From assembly GCA_913009835.1 (NCBI GenBank), contig CAJVXH010000017.1, forward strand, positions 1-33,313: a stretch of DNA of 33,313 bases, read 5' to 3'. Shown here one piece after another: positions 7,725 through 17,131 of the stretch (within the stretch, counting starts at the first letter, position 1; each line of letters starts with the position of its first letter). The notes beneath the pieces were generated by a model. That model saw only the letters and a list, made by a program, of their open reading frames with translations. It was not told the DNA's origin and did no database searches. The position numbers and the translations under genes are program-made. The DNA is from an uncultured bacterium (lineage in GTDB: Bacteria; Electryoneota; Electryoneia; Electryoneales; Electryoneaceae).

Positions 7725-8138
7725 TCAGACCTCCAACCGCGAAACTATCTTGGTGCGAATAGGTAACTTGTGCATGGCACGAGTCAATGCCTCACGTGCC
7801 AACTCCTCATCCACACCACCGAGTTCGAACATCACACGACCCGGACGAACTACAGCTACCCAGAATTCCGGAGAACCCTTACCCTTACCCATACGAACTT
7901 CGGCAGGCTTCTTTGTCACCGGCTTGTCCGGGAAAATACGGATCCAGACCTTACCACCACGCTTCACGTGACGGGTCATCGCAACACGAGCTGCTTCTAT
8001 CTGACGAGATGTTAACCACGCCGGCTGAAGTGCCATGATTCCGAATTGACCAAAGCTGACCTTGTTGCCACGCTGTGACAGGCCACGCATCCGTCCGCGA
8101 TGCACCTTACGGTGCTTTACTCGTTTGGGAGCAAGCAT
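7725..8138 (-). CDS. rplP: 50S ribosomal protein L16
   Basis: Organises the A-site tRNA binding region of the large subunit. It has the standard 137 residues, starting [59 protein letters not shown] and [20 protein letters not shown] are hallmark stretches. The ATG at 8138 has GAGGA upstream. The spacer to rpsC is 87 nt and contains two hairpins, unusual inside the S10 operon. Confidence 0.98.
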   Translation of the reverse strand: MLAPKRVKHRKVHRGRMRGLSQRGNKVSFGQFGIMALQPAWLTSRQIEAARVAMTRHVKRGGKVWIRIFPDKPVTKKPAEVRMGKGKGSPEFWVAVVRPGRVMFELGGVDEELAREALTRAMHKLPIRTKIVSRLEV

Positions 8139-8153
8139 GACTGCATTCCTCGC

Positions 8154-8176
8154 TCATCAGGCAATCGCCTGAATGA
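8154..8176 (-). other. Hairpin I in the rpsC-rplP spacer
   Basis: Arms TCAGGC and GCCTGA (8157-8162 and 8167-8172) with a 4-nt loop; the stem extends outward by three pairs past one bulged A. It is followed by the rplP ribosome-binding site, with no U-tract, so it is probably a processing or translation-control structure. Confidence 0.45.
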
Positions 8177-8195
8177 TTCAAACCTCTATCCAAAC

Positions 8196-8213
8196 GGATC
8201 GAATCAACGATCC
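8196..8213 (-). other. Hairpin II in the rpsC-rplP spacer
   Basis: Perfect 6-bp arms GGATCG and CGATCC around a 6-nt loop, 12 nt downstream of the rpsC stop. It is weak and has no U-tract. With hairpin I it makes this spacer the most structured one inside the S10 block. Confidence 0.4.
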
Positions 8214-8225
8214 CTTTATTATATA

Positions 8226-8936
8226 CTACTTGCCCTTCGGACGATGCGGCTTGCCGGAAGGACGATGCTGCTGCTGACCTGCAGGCTGTTGCGGCTGGCT
8301 CGCACCCTGGCGGCCATACACCTCACCCTTGCAGATCCATACCTTGACACCGATCGTGCCGTATGTCGTAAACGCGGTCTGCTGAGAATAATCGATGTCA
8401 GCACGCAAGGTGTGCAGCGGAACACGGCCTTCCTTGTACATCTCCGTCCGGCTCATTTCCGCGCCACCAAGACGACCAGAACACTGCACCTTGATGCCTT
8501 CGGCACCCATACGCATCGCAGACTGTATCGATTTCTTCATCGCGCGACGGAAACTGACACGGCCACGCAACTGATGAGCAATCGACTCCGCCACTAACGC
8601 CGCTTCAGTCTCTGGACGCTTCACCTCGAAGATGTTCAGCTGAACATCTTTACCAGTGTACAGCGCCAACTCAGCCTTCAGCTTGTCAACTTCCGAACCC
8701 TTACGACCGATCACAATACCCGGACGGGCGGTGTGAATCGAAATCGTGATAAGCTTCGGAGTGCGCTCGATCTCCACACGGGTTACCCCGGCGTTCTGCA
8801 GACGCTTATCGAGATAAGATCGCAGATCAAGATCCTGCTTCAGCGTGTCCGCGAAGTGTTTCTCATCGAACCAGTTCGAGCTCCAACTCTTGTTGATCTT
8901 CAGGCGGAACCCGATTGGATGTACCTTCTGACCCAT
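8226..8936 (-). CDS. rpsC: 30S ribosomal protein S3
   Basis: Lines the mRNA entry channel of the 30S head. It has 236 residues. [18 protein letters not shown] opens it; the type-II KH domain with [14 protein letters not shown] is near residues 74-87; the C-terminal domain contains [22 protein letters not shown] and [13 protein letters not shown]. The end is a Gln/Pro-rich then basic tail ([20 protein letters not shown]). The ATG at 8936 follows rplV by 23 nt. Confidence 0.97.
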   Translation of the reverse strand: MGQKVHPIGFRLKINKSWSSNWFDEKHFADTLKQDLDLRSYLDKRLQNAGVTRVEIERTPKLITISIHTARPGIVIGRKGSEVDKLKAELALYTGKDVQLNIFEVKRPETEAALVAESIAHQLRGRVSFRRAMKKSIQSAMRMGAEGIKVQCSGRLGGAEMSRTEMYKEGRVPLHTLRADIDYSQQTAFTTYGTIGVKVWICKGEVYGRQGASQPQQPAGQQQHRPSGKPHRPKGK

Positions 8937-8959
8937 CCTAGCCTCTTCGTGGGTGGAGC

Positions 8960-9304
8960 CTATTCGGCCGATTCCACCGTAATCGTCATGTGACTGGTGC
9001 GCTTGTTAATCCGGGTTGCCCGACCCATGGCGCGTGGGCGCCAACGTTTCAGCGTCGGACCTTCATCCACCCGAATCTCGATGACCTTGGCCTCGTTGAT
9101 ATCAACCGATCCAGAATCATCCTTGTTCATCAAGTTTGCAAGTGCCGATCGCATCAACTTCTCTACATCGTGAGCCGCTTTACGCGGACTCAAGGTCAGG
9201 ATGCCCTGAGCGTCACCCGCTTTCCGTCCACGGATCATGTCCGCGACCAGACGCGCTTTTCGGGGCGCCATCCGGACATACCGCGACGTTGCCGTTGCCT
9301 TCAT
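8960..9304 (-). CDS. rplV: 50S ribosomal protein L22
   Basis: Its beta-hairpin lines the nascent-peptide exit tunnel. It has 114 residues; [19 protein letters not shown] near the N-terminus and the hairpin region [20 protein letters not shown] near residues 80-100 are typical. The ATG at 9304 is 32 nt after rpsS. No deletion of the macrolide-relevant hairpin is apparent by eye. Confidence 0.97.
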   Translation of the reverse strand: MKATATSRYVRMAPRKARLVADMIRGRKAGDAQGILTLSPRKAAHDVEKLMRSALANLMNKDDSGSVDINEAKVIEIRVDEGPTLKRWRPRAMGRATRINKRTSHMTITVESAE

Positions 9305-9336
9305 TCGTCCACCTTCTCATGCAGGGATAGGTCGTC

Positions 9337-9624
9337 CTACTTGACCTTACCCGCTTTTTCCGACTTGCCCCTGATATGACCGCGGAACGTCCGCGTCGGC
9401 GAAAATTCGCCCAACTTGTGACCAACCATGTTCTCAGTCACAAACACCGGCACATGCTTCTTGCCGTTGTGCACCGCAATGGTCATGCCCACAAAGTCCG
9501 GGCTGATCGTACTGCGCCGTGACCAGGTCTTGATCACCTTCTTGCTACCAGATCCGCGAGCCGCGTCCACCTTCTTCTGGAGGTGGTCGTCTATGAACGG
9601 ACCTTTTTTTATCGAGCGGGCCAT
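9337..9624 (-). CDS. rpsS: 30S ribosomal protein S19
   Basis: 30S head protein near the A site. It has 95 residues with the family pattern [39 protein letters not shown] and [17 protein letters not shown]. It lies 20 nt after rplB in the standard S10 order. Confidence 0.98.
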   Translation of the reverse strand: MARSIKKGPFIDDHLQKKVDAARGSGSKKVIKTWSRRSTISPDFVGMTIAVHNGKKHVPVFVTENMVGHKLGEFSPTRTFRGHIRGKSEKAGKVK

Positions 9625-9644
9625 CTGCTATCCACTCCGTATCG

Positions 9645-10475
9645 CTACTTCTTCTTACGCGATTTGATGATATACTTGTCAGACTGCTTATGAGCTTTGC
9701 GGGTCTTGTAACCCTTTGTCGGCACGCCCCAGGGAGTACACGGGTGACGTCCACCGGAACTACGGCCTTCACCACCACCCATCGGGTGATCAACAGGGTT
9801 CTTCACCACGCCACGAACGTTCGGGCGACGACCAAGCCAGCGGTTCTTGCCAGCCTTGCCGTAAACCTGGTTCTCATGCTGCTCATTGCCAACCACACCA
9901 ATGGTGGCAAGGCAAGTCTCCGGAACCTGACGCATTTCGCCAGATGGTAAACGCAACGCCGCCATGCCTGAGTCGCGGGCCATTAGACGCACACCGGTAC
10001 CTGCTGCGCGCGCCAACTGACCGCCATGTCCAGGCGTCATCTCAACGTTGTGAACTTCCGTACCCATCGGGATCATCGTCAATGGCATAGCGTTACCAGT
10101 GCGAATATCAACATCCTCGCGACCTGACTTCACCATATCACCAATGTTCAAACCCTTTGGCGAAAGGATATAACGCTTCTCGCCATCACCATACACGATC
10201 AGTGCGATGAATGCGTTGCGGTTCGGATCATACTCAAGTGTCGCAACTTTACCCGGGATGCCAAACTTGTCCCGTTTAAAGTCTATACGGCGATACTTGC
10301 GCTTGTGACCACCACCGCGTTGCCAGGCAGTGATCCGGCCATTGTTGTTCCTGCCACCCTTCTTCGGTAGCGGTTCAAGAAGGCTCTTCTCCGGCTCGAC
10401 TTTGCTGAGCTCTTGATAGTCAAGATTCACGCGAAAGCGCGTACCGGGTGTTGTCGGGTTGTACTTCTTAAGCAT
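9645..10475 (-). CDS. rplB: 50S ribosomal protein L2
   Basis: Core large-subunit protein near the peptidyl transferase centre and needed for subunit joining. It has 276 residues from ATG 10475. It starts [13 protein letters not shown], has [22 protein letters not shown], and near the C-terminus the functionally important [18 protein letters not shown] with its conserved His. GAGGGA lies just upstream of the chosen ATG; an ORF start at 10496 is less likely. Confidence 0.98.
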   Translation of the reverse strand: MLKKYNPTTPGTRFRVNLDYQELSKVEPEKSLLEPLPKKGGRNNNGRITAWQRGGGHKRKYRRIDFKRDKFGIPGKVATLEYDPNRNAFIALIVYGDGEKRYILSPKGLNIGDMVKSGREDVDIRTGNAMPLTMIPMGTEVHNVEMTPGHGGQLARAAGTGVRLMARDSGMAALRLPSGEMRQVPETCLATIGVVGNEQHENQVYGKAGKNRWLGRRPNVRGVVKNPVDHPMGGGEGRSSGGRHPCTPWGVPTKGYKTRKAHKQSDKYIIKSRKKK

Positions 10476-10546
10476 CGTTCCCTCACGGCGGCCCAAAGGC
10501 CCTCGCCAATCGTCATCCCAGGGGAGACGACCGCTGCGGCGGATGA

Positions 10547-10846
10547 TTATACGTTCTCGTACAGCTCCAAGCTCTGACCCTCGGCAAGCGTTACATACGC
10601 CTTCTTCTTGCCTGCGCGGTAGCCCTCATAACGCCCCAGACGTTTCTTCTTGCCAGGGAGTTTCACGGTGCGAACATCTTTGACCGTCACCTCGAATAAC
10701 TTCTCGACAGCGCGACGAATCTCAATCTTGTTCGCATCCGGTGGGATTTCGAAGACATACGTATTGCTCTTCTCTATCAGCAACACTGCCTTCTCTGTCT
10801 GCAATGGCCGCTTAAGCAGCTTTCTCAGTCTTGCGGTCTCGTCCAC
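10547..10846 (-). CDS. rplW: 50S ribosomal protein L23
   Basis: Exit-tunnel protein that docks trigger factor and SRP. It has 99 residues: [29 protein letters not shown] matches the family N-terminus, and [15 protein letters not shown] and [15 protein letters not shown] follow. The start is GTG at 10846 with GAGGTG upstream, which makes the gene overlap the end of rplD by 35 nt. Both the alignment and the ribosome-binding site support this long overlap. Confidence 0.94.
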   Translation of the reverse strand: MDETARLRKLLKRPLQTEKAVLLIEKSNTYVFEIPPDANKIEIRRAVEKLFEVTVKDVRTVKLPGKKKRLGRYEGYRAGKKKAYVTLAEGQSLELYENV

Positions 10847-11468
10847 CCAACACCTCAGAGATGGAATCCAGAGCCCCTGACTGAATCAGGAGCATCCGGT
10901 GGTTTAACATGTCATAAGTCGAAGCTTCTATCGCCACATGCACGTCAACTTTCGGCAAATTGCGCACACTTTTCACCAATGCGGCATCGTACTCCTTCGT
11001 CAACAACAAAACCTTTTCATCCTGCAGGTTCATAGAGTTGATGATGTTCAAGATGTCCTTGGTACGTGGAGCATCAAAGCTAAAATCTTCGATCAATCTG
11101 ATCGCTTCACTCTGTGCGCGATCAGCAAGAGCGCTGCGACGGGCGAGACGGTTCACCTTCTTCGGGATGTCCATCTTGTACGGATGAGGACTCGGCCCGA
11201 AAACGACTCCACCATGTCGCCAAAGCGGACTGCGGATAGTACCCGCACGAGCCGCGCCACGACCCTTTTGACGCCAGGGCTTGCGACCACCGCCGCGCAC
11301 TGCCGAACGGTTCTTCGAACTATGCGTACCCTGACGCATCCGCGCGCGCTGCACCTTCACTGCCAGGTACATCACATGCTCGTTCGGTTCGATGTCGAAC
11401 ACCAGCGGGTCAAGCTCGATCTCACTGCCCGTCGTCTGTCCGTCACGGTTGTATACCGGCAACTTCAT
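10812..11468 (-). CDS. rplD: 50S ribosomal protein L4
   Basis: Reaches the exit tunnel through an extended loop; in E. coli it also represses the S10 operon. It has 218 residues. KNRSAVRGGGRKPWRQKGRG followed by RAGTIRSPLWRHGGVVFGP forms the rRNA-binding loop near residues 52-92. It is separated from rplC by 4 nt and overlaps rplW by 35 nt at its end. A long S10 leader of the E. coli type is absent upstream of rpsJ. Confidence 0.97.
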   Translation of the reverse strand: MKLPVYNRDGQTTGSEIELDPLVFDIEPNEHVMYLAVKVQRARMRQGTHSSKNRSAVRGGGRKPWRQKGRGAARAGTIRSPLWRHGGVVFGPSPHPYKMDIPKKVNRLARRSALADRAQSEAIRLIEDFSFDAPRTKDILNIINSMNLQDEKVLLLTKEYDAALVKSVRNLPKVDVHVAIEASTYDMLNHRMLLIQSGALDSISEVLGGRDRKTEKAA

Positions 11469-11472
11469 AGCT

Positions 11473-12096
11473 TCACTCGGCTTTGAGGATTTCGACGATG
11501 CTGTTTGTAGTGCCCGGTATAGCGCCGGAAACCAAAATCAGGTTCTTATCGTCAATCAACTCGATCACTTCAAGATTCTTCACGGATACCGTCTTGTTAC
11601 CCATCTGACCCGGCAACTTGGTACCCTTGTGAACACGCGCTGGATCGGCTGATGAACTGATACCACCCGGCCCACGGAAACTCTCGTGCGTACCGTGAGT
11701 GGCTTTGTGCCCACCAAATCCATGACGCTTTATCACACCAGCAAACCCGCGACCACGGCTGGTACCACGTACCATCACCAGGTCACCCTGCTCAAATATG
11801 TCAGCAGCTTTGACTTCCTGGCCGACTTCGAATCCCGTCATTCCACGGAACTCACGCAGCACACGCTTCGGATCAACCCCAGCACGCTTGTAATGACCCT
11901 GCATCGGCTGAGTCACCTGGCGCGGGCTTTTCTTCCCGTAGCCAAGCTGCAAAGCGTCGTATCCATCACGGCTGTCTGCGGTCTTTACCTGTACAACCGG
12001 GTTTGGCTGTACCTCAATCGCAGTGACGGGTATCTGCATGCCCTCGCGGTACACGCATGTCATGCCGATCTTGCGACCTAGTATTCCTTTTGGCAT
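11473..12096 (-). CDS. rplC: 50S ribosomal protein L3
   Basis: Starts large-subunit assembly; its extension reaches the peptidyl transferase centre. It has 207 residues from the ATG at 12096 (MPKGILGRKIGMTCVYREG). The signature RGRGFAGVIKRHGFGG is near residues 125-140, followed by THGTHESFRGPGGISSSADP and GQMGNKTVSVKNLEV. GAGGAGG lies upstream of this ATG; the longer ORF to 12150 overlaps rpsJ and has no family support. Confidence 0.97.
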   Translation of the reverse strand: MPKGILGRKIGMTCVYREGMQIPVTAIEVQPNPVVQVKTADSRDGYDALQLGYGKKSPRQVTQPMQGHYKRAGVDPKRVLREFRGMTGFEVGQEVKAADIFEQGDLVMVRGTSRGRGFAGVIKRHGFGGHKATHGTHESFRGPGGISSSADPARVHKGTKLPGQMGNKTVSVKNLEVIELIDDKNLILVSGAIPGTTNSIVEILKAE

Positions 12097-12109
12097 AGTC
12101 CCGCCCTCC

Positions 12110-12418
12110 TCAGGTCTTGATCTCGATGTCGACACCCGCTGGAAGCTCAAGCTTCATCAACGCGTCAATCGTCTTGGATGTCGAATTGAGAATGTCAATC
12201 AACCGCTTGTGTACGCGCGTTTCAAACTGCTCACGCGACTTCTTGTCCACATGCGGACCGCGAAGTACCGTGTACAGAGAACGCTTCGTCGGCAGAGGAA
12301 TCGGTCCCGAAATCGCCGCTCCAGTCGAGCGTACCGTCTGAATAATCTTTTGCGTCGATTTGTCCAGAAGGATGTGATCGTACGCCTTCAGACGAATCCG
12401 GATATTCTGTCCGGCCAC
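12110..12418 (-). CDS. rpsJ: 30S ribosomal protein S10 (NusE)
   Basis: 30S head protein and, as NusE, a partner of NusB and NusG in antitermination. From GTG at 12418 it has 102 residues, reading [15 protein letters not shown], a standard N-terminus. GGAGG lies five bases upstream of this GTG, whereas the ORF's earlier TTG at 12430 would precede that site. [29 protein letters not shown] and [16 protein letters not shown] are conserved. Only 45 nt separate it from tufA, so there is no room for the long regulatory S10 leader of E. coli. Confidence 0.95.
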   Translation of the reverse strand: MAGQNIRIRLKAYDHILLDKSTQKIIQTVRSTGAAISGPIPLPTKRSLYTVLRGPHVDKKSREQFETRVHKRLIDILNSTSKTIDALMKLELPAGVDIEIKT

Positions 12419-12463
12419 GCTGGCCTCCAATTACAGGGAAAACAACTATCCAGTGTATCTCAA

Positions 12464-13654
12464 TTACTCAATAATCTTGCTGACAACGCCGGCGCCGACT
12501 GTGCGGCCACCCTCACGGATCGCGAAACGAAGAGTCTCTTCCATCGCAATCGGTGCGATCAACTCTACATCCATCTTGATGTTGTCACCAGGCATGATCA
12601 TCTCAACGCCCTCAGGCAACTTGATCGAGCCGGTAACATCCGTCGTACGGAAATAGAACTGAGGACGATATCCATCAAAGAACGGAGTGTGACGTCCACC
12701 CTCATTCTTGCTCAAAATGTAAACTTCAGCCTCAAACTTGGTGTGAGGATTGATCGACTTCGGCTTCGCCAAAACCATCCCGCGCTCAATCGCGTCCTTG
12801 TCAACACCACGAAGCAACAAACCAGCGTTGTCGCCCGCACGACCTTCGTTCAAAATCTTGCGGAACATCTCAACACCAGTTACAACCGTCTTCTTGTTAG
12901 CATTGAGACCGACCAGCTCCACTTCCTCACCGGTCTTAACTATCCCACGCTCAATACGTCCAGTCGCCACAGTCCCACGACCAGTGATCGAGAAAACGTC
13001 CTCAACCGGCATCAGGAAAGGCTTATCCAAAGAGCGTTCCGGTTCCGGGATGTACTCGTCAACAGCCGCGATCAACTCAAATATCGAAGCAGTCGCCTTC
13101 TCATCATCAGCGTTGTTCAACGCTTCCAATGCAGAACCACGGATGATCGGAATGTCATCACCAGGGAACTCATACTCGCTCAGAAGATCACGCATCTCAA
13201 GCTCGACCAGGTCCAACAACTCCTCGTCATCAACCAAATCGACCTTGTTCATGTAAACGACCAAAGCCGGAACGTTCACCTGACGGGCCAGAAGGATGTG
13301 CTCACGAGTCTGAGGCATCGGACCATCGGCCGCCGATACCACAACTATCGCACCGTCCATCTGAGCTGCACCAGTGATCATGTTCTTCACGTAATCTGCG
13401 TGACCCGGGCAGTCTACATGCGCATAGTGACGGTTGTCTGACTCATATTCCACATGAGCCGTCGCAATCGTGATACCGCGCTCACGCTCTTCAGGAGCAT
13501 TGTCAATTGAATCGAAAGAACGGAACTCTGCCCCGCCCTTCTTCGACAATACCAACGTCATAGCAGCCGTCAAAGTCGTCTTGCCGTGGTCCACATGACC
13601 TATCGTGCCCACATTGACGTGAGGCTTGTCCCGCTTAAATACTTCCTTCGCCAT
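12464..13654 (-). CDS. tufA: Elongation factor Tu, copy A
   Basis: GTPase that delivers aminoacyl-tRNA to the ribosome. It has 396 residues, the family norm. Motifs: [10 protein letters not shown] (P-loop, about residues 18-27), switch [10 protein letters not shown] around residue 80, and NKVD around residue 135. It lies between fusA and rpsJ, the normal str position. The reading frame is identical to tufB (29493-30683) except base 13601 (ATA versus ATT, both Ile) and the stop codon (TAA versus TAG). Identity ends at the gene borders. A site with GGAG and AGG precedes the ATG. Confidence 0.99.
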   Translation of the reverse strand: MAKEVFKRDKPHVNVGTIGHVDHGKTTLTAAMTLVLSKKGGAEFRSFDSIDNAPEERERGITIATAHVEYESDNRHYAHVDCPGHADYVKNMITGAAQMDGAIVVVSAADGPMPQTREHILLARQVNVPALVVYMNKVDLVDDEELLDLVELEMRDLLSEYEFPGDDIPIIRGSALEALNNADDEKATASIFELIAAVDEYIPEPERSLDKPFLMPVEDVFSITGRGTVATGRIERGIVKTGEEVELVGLNANKKTVVTGVEMFRKILNEGRAGDNAGLLLRGVDKDAIERGMVLAKPKSINPHTKFEAEVYILSKNEGGRHTPFFDGYRPQFYFRTTDVTGSIKLPEGVEMIMPGDNIKMDVELIAPIAMEETLRFAIREGGRTVGAGVVSKIIE

Positions 13655-13684
13655 CGACCTGTCTCCAGATGTTGCGGTGGTGGA

Positions 13685-15808
13685 TTAGTAACCACGAACC
13701 TTTTTAATCACTTCCTCTTCCACATCAATCGGCGCACGCTGGTAACGATTGAACTCCATCGAAAACAGGGCCCGACCCTGCGTCATCGAACGCAAGCTGG
13801 TTGCATACCCGAACATGTTTGACAACGGCGCCTCGGCATGGACGACTTGCACATCCTTACGCGGATCAATACCAGTTACCTTGGCGCGACGACTGCTTAA
13901 GTCACCCATCACGTCGCCGACATATTCTTCAGGGGTAAGAACCTCAAGCGCCATGATCGGCTCAGCCAGGAAGGGCTTCGCCTTCTCAACTGCCGCCTTT
14001 AGCGCCATTGAACCAGCGATCTGGAATGCCATCTCGCTGGAATCAACATTATGAAATGAGCCATCAATCAAACGAACACGGATGTTTTCCAGCGGATAGC
14101 CCGCAAGGACACCGCTCCCCATCGCCTGACGAACGCCCTTTCTAACTGCCGGGATATATTCGCGAGGAATGCTTCCGCCAACAATCTTGTCCTCGAATAC
14201 CAGACCGTTGTCCGATTCCTCATTAGCTGCCAGCGGCTCAAGCTCAATGACCGCATGACCAAATTGGCCACGACCACCAGATTGACGGACAAAACGCCCT
14301 TCCGCCTTTGCCAACTCGCTGACACCTTCCTTGTAGGCTACCTGCGGTATTCCCACATTCGCCTGCACCTCAAACTCACGTAACAGACGATCAACCAGGA
14401 TGTCCAGGTGTAACTCACCCATTCCACTTATGTGAGTCTGCCCTGATTCTTTATCGTACTTGACTATAAAGGTTGGATCCTCTTCCGCCAGCTTAAGCAA
14501 ACTGTCGAGGAGGTGATCCTGATCGGCTTTGGTCTTGGGCTCAATCGCACGAGTAATTACGGGGGTCGGGAAGGAGAGTGACTCCAAGACAATCGGATGG
14601 CTGGGATCGCAGATTGTGTCGCCGGTGCGAACGTCTTTCATACCGACTAGCGCAACAATACCGCCTGCAAAAACTGACTGGCGCTCTTCGCGTTTGTTCG
14701 CGAACATCTCCAGCACCCGGCCAATACGCTCTTTTTTGCCGGTGCGTGGATTTAACACTGCCTGACCTGAATGCATCATGCCCGAATACACACGTACATA
14801 GGTTAAACGCCCTACGAACGGATCGGTCATTATCTTGAATGCAAGACCGGAAAAATGCTCTTCGTCGACCTGATTCCGCACTTCTTCTTTCCCGTTGTGC
14901 GGATTGGTACCAAAAACCTGCTTGCGATCTTCCGGGCTCGGCAGATAGTCAATGATCGCGTCGAGAAGACGCTGCACGCCCTTGTTCTTGTAGCTCGAAC
15001 CACAGAGGACCGGCGTAACCTTCAAGTCAATCGTCGCCTTACGCAACGCCGCCTTGATCCGATCTTCCGCAATTCCCTGACCATCGAGGAACAACTCCAT
15101 CAACTCATCATCATAGTCGCTGATGGACTCGAGCATCTTCTCACGCCAGTTTTTGGCATCTTCCAACAAATCAGACGGAATCTCGCCTTCTTCAAACTTC
15201 ACCCCTTGGGAGGCTGCGTGATACCAGACGGCCTTCATCTTGATCAGATCAATCAGACCGTTGAACATCTTGCCAGCACCCATAGGGATCTGAACCGGAA
15301 TCGAACGATGACCGAAACGAGCCTTGATCATCTCGTAGGTACGGAAGAAATCGGCCCCTGTCCGATCCATCTTATTGATATAGCAGAGACGCGGAACATG
15401 GTATTTGTCCGCCTGGTGCCATACTGTTTCTGATTGGGGTTCAACACCGCCCACGGCACAGAAGAGCGCAACAGCGCCATCGAGCACTCGCAGGGAACGT
15501 TCGACTTCAGCAGTGAAGTCAACATGCCCTGGAGTATCGATGAGGCTCAACCGGTGTTTCTTCCATTCGGTCGTAATCGAGGCTGAGGTGATGGTGATGC
15601 CGCGTTCCCGCTCCTGATCCATCCAGTCGGTTACTGCAGCGCCCTCATGCACTTCACCCATACGATGCGTACGCCCGGTATAATAGAGGATACGTTCGGT
15701 CGTAGTTGTCTTGCCCGCGTCGATATGCGCCATGATACCAAAATTGCGCACCTTCGATAGCGGCCAGCGACGGGCCTCAACAGCTCCTTTTTTCTTCTGG
15801 TTTGCCAT
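13685..15808 (-). CDS. fusA: Elongation factor G
   Basis: GTPase that drives translocation and, with RRF, ribosome recycling. It has 707 residues. Motifs: AHIDAGKTTT at 27-36, DTPGHVDF at 91-98 with the catalytic His at 95, and NKMD at 145-148. The C-terminal domains include GRGQFGHAVIELEP and MGDLSSRRAKVTGID. It follows rpsG after 120 nt, a longer gap than its neighbours, which shows no clear terminator or promoter. Only one fusA is seen here; whether a second paralogue exists elsewhere is unknown. Confidence 0.99.
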   Translation of the reverse strand: MANQKKKGAVEARRWPLSKVRNFGIMAHIDAGKTTTTERILYYTGRTHRMGEVHEGAAVTDWMDQERERGITITSASITTEWKKHRLSLIDTPGHVDFTAEVERSLRVLDGAVALFCAVGGVEPQSETVWHQADKYHVPRLCYINKMDRTGADFFRTYEMIKARFGHRSIPVQIPMGAGKMFNGLIDLIKMKAVWYHAASQGVKFEEGEIPSDLLEDAKNWREKMLESISDYDDELMELFLDGQGIAEDRIKAALRKATIDLKVTPVLCGSSYKNKGVQRLLDAIIDYLPSPEDRKQVFGTNPHNGKEEVRNQVDEEHFSGLAFKIMTDPFVGRLTYVRVYSGMMHSGQAVLNPRTGKKERIGRVLEMFANKREERQSVFAGGIVALVGMKDVRTGDTICDPSHPIVLESLSFPTPVITRAIEPKTKADQDHLLDSLLKLAEEDPTFIVKYDKESGQTHISGMGELHLDILVDRLLREFEVQANVGIPQVAYKEGVSELAKAEGRFVRQSGGRGQFGHAVIELEPLAANEESDNGLVFEDKIVGGSIPREYIPAVRKGVRQAMGSGVLAGYPLENIRVRLIDGSFHNVDSSEMAFQIAGSMALKAAVEKAKPFLAEPIMALEVLTPEEYVGDVMGDLSSRRAKVTGIDPRKDVQVVHAEAPLSNMFGYATSLRSMTQGRALFSMEFNRYQRAPIDVEEEVIKKVRGY

Positions 15809-15928
15809 GTGTGTGTCTCAATATGAGCCGAACACTACTCAGGCCGACTCATCGGACCCTTCTATAACACGCCGACACAGATGCGTCAGCCTTGAATTCA
15901 GAACCACGTTACGGTAATGGTCTGTCTA

Positions 15929-16399
15929 CTACCAGCGGAAGTGAGCAAATGCCTTGTTCGCTTCGGCCATCTTATGGGTATCTTCGCGCTTCTTCATCGC
16001 TGCGCCTTCCCCATTGGCGGCTGCCGTGAACTCATCGGCCAGCTTGTCCGCCATGTTCTTGCCATTACGAGCTTTTGCATACTGGAGAATCCAACGCGTC
16101 GCAAGTGCCTGCCCACGATCCTGACGAACATCAATCGGCACCTGGTAAGTACTACCACCAACTCGACGACTTTTGACTTCAAGCATCGGCTGTACATTCC
16201 GCAACGCCTTATCAAAGATTTCCAGCCCACGACCCTTCATGCGCTGATCAATGAGCTCAATCGCGTTGTAGAAGATGCTCTCTGCTGTCGATTTCTTGCC
16301 GCGTTTCATCAGGTTGTTAATGAACTTCGCAACCTTGATGGATTCGAACTTCGGATCCGGAAGAATTACACGTTTTTCTGCGCGTCTACGCCTGGCCAT
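15929..16399 (-). CDS. rpsG: 30S ribosomal protein S7
   Basis: Primary 16S rRNA binder that nucleates the 30S head; a translational regulator of the str operon in E. coli. It has 156 residues: [40 protein letters not shown], and [28 protein letters not shown] are family hallmarks. It follows rpsL after 48 nt. Confidence 0.98.
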   Translation of the reverse strand: MARRRRAEKRVILPDPKFESIKVAKFINNLMKRGKKSTAESIFYNAIELIDQRMKGRGLEIFDKALRNVQPMLEVKSRRVGGSTYQVPIDVRQDRGQALATRWILQYAKARNGKNMADKLADEFTAAANGEGAAMKKREDTHKMAEANKAFAHFRW

Positions 16400-16447
16400 A
16401 CGCCATTCCCTGGTGATGCCGTGCGCCCCATCGGGACGACAAGCGGC

Positions 16448-16822
16448 TTACTTCTTCTTCTTCTTCGTACCGTACTTGCTTCGACTCTGATTACGGTCGT
16501 CAACACCTGATGTATCGAGGGTTCCACGGATGATGTGGTAACGCACACCCGGCAAGTCCTTCACACGACCACCGCGAACGAGCACAATCGAGTGTTCCTG
16601 CAAATTATGACCCTCACCCGGGATGTACGCCGTAACCTCGATCTGGTTAGTTAAACGCACACGTGCAACCTTACGAAGCGCTGAATTCGGCTTCTTAGGT
16701 GTGGTGGTGTACACACGAGTGCAAACCCCACGACGCTGTGGGCAACTACCCAGCGCGGGCGCTGTACCCTTCTTTACGATTTTCTTGCGGCCCTTACGGA
16801 CCAACTGATTTACCGTGGGCAT
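16448..16822 (-). CDS. rpsL: 30S ribosomal protein S12
   Basis: Decoding-centre protein and the classical streptomycin target. It has 124 residues: [42 protein letters not shown] and [20 protein letters not shown]. Lys43 (TPKKPNS) and the Lys in [11 protein letters not shown] are the wild-type residues, so no common streptomycin-resistance change is present. The C-terminus ends in a poly-Lys run. CGGAG lies five bases before the ATG. It heads the str block, 341 nt downstream of rpoC. Confidence 0.98.
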   Translation of the reverse strand: MPTVNQLVRKGRKKIVKKGTAPALGSCPQRRGVCTRVYTTTPKKPNSALRKVARVRLTNQIEVTAYIPGEGHNLQEHSIVLVRGGRVKDLPGVRYHIIRGTLDTSGVDDRNQSRSKYGTKKKKK

Positions 16823-16850
16823 GCCAACTCCGGTGCAAAAACTCCAACTC

Positions 16851-16867
16851 GCGGGATCAAGCCCCGC
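16851..16867 (-). other. Hairpin just upstream of the rpsL ribosome-binding site
   Basis: GCGGG and CCCGC arms enclose a 7-nt loop on the transcribed strand, about 30 nt before the rpsL ATG. It may tune rpsL translation; no experimental-type evidence can be read from sequence. Confidence 0.35.
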
Positions 16868-16929
16868 TTACCAAAAGTTCAAGGATAAAAAACACGGACG
16901 CAGCGCGATACGTGCTCAATCCCTACCCT

Positions 16930-16967
16930 GCAAAATCCGGAAGAAAGTGCGCCTCTTCCATTTTTGC
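16930..16967 (-). other. Second leader hairpin downstream of the U-tract
   Basis: Outer arms GCAAAA and TTTTGC and inner arms GGAAGA and TCTTCC pair with a small internal loop, enclosing a 9-nt apical loop. The left arm begins at the last base of the terminator's T-rich tract, so the two structures are adjacent. It may stabilise the processed leader or act as an anti-structure; this is inference. Confidence 0.4.
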
Positions 16968-16999
16968 AAAAAGAGACAAGCGACGCACCAAAGCGTCGC
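16967..16999 (-). terminator. Intrinsic terminator or attenuator in the rpoC-rpsL gap
   Basis: On the transcribed strand, a perfect 7-bp stem GCGACGC / GCGTCGC (16999-16980) with a 6-nt loop is followed by TTGTCTCTTTTTG. It lies about 165 nt after the rpoC stop but downstream of two promoter candidates. It may end rpoBC transcripts, attenuate str transcripts, or both. The U-tract is interrupted, so partial readthrough is plausible. Confidence 0.6.
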
Positions 17000-17023
17000 C
17001 CGCTACGGTTCCCCAATATCCAT

Positions 17024-17052
17024 TTGTCGCCGGCTCCGACTTCGCGTATAAT
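17024..17052 (+). promoter_or_regulatory. Plus-strand sigma70-type promoter candidate, antisense to rpoC
   Basis: TTGTCG, a 17-nt spacer and a perfect TATAAT on the plus strand. It would start near 17059 and run into the antisense of the rpoC 3' end. It overlaps the weaker minus-strand candidate at 17046-17075. No ORF of note follows. Confidence 0.35.
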
Positions 17053-17075
17053 TAGAACAATCGGTTGGGGATCAA
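17046..17075 (-). promoter_or_regulatory. Second promoter candidate for rpsL
   Basis: TTGATC, an 18-nt spacer and TTATAC. It is weaker than the promoter at 17132-17160 and also lies upstream of the hairpin at 16980-16999. It may be chance in an AT-rich pocket. Confidence 0.25.
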
Positions 17076-17131
17076 CCCATTGCCCCCGCACGCCGGAACT
17101 TGGCTGGCAACTATATCGTAAACGTCCGCTG

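Noticed and set aside
8218-8223. TATAAT on the minus strand at the rpsC end
   Set aside because: No -35-like hexamer lies at 16-18 nt, and the region upstream is rpsC coding sequence.
12419-12463. S10 leader regulated by L4
   Set aside because: Only 45 nt lie between tufA and rpsJ, too short for the known leader, and no stem is evident.
12023-13441. Long plus-strand ORF of 472 codons
   Set aside because: It is antisense to rplC, rpsJ and tufA and is a codon-bias shadow; the same antisense frame reappears over tufB (29718-30470) only because the two genes are identical.
15809-15928. Promoter in the rpsG-fusA gap
   Set aside because: A TTATAG with a poor upstream hexamer was the best match; too weak to claim.
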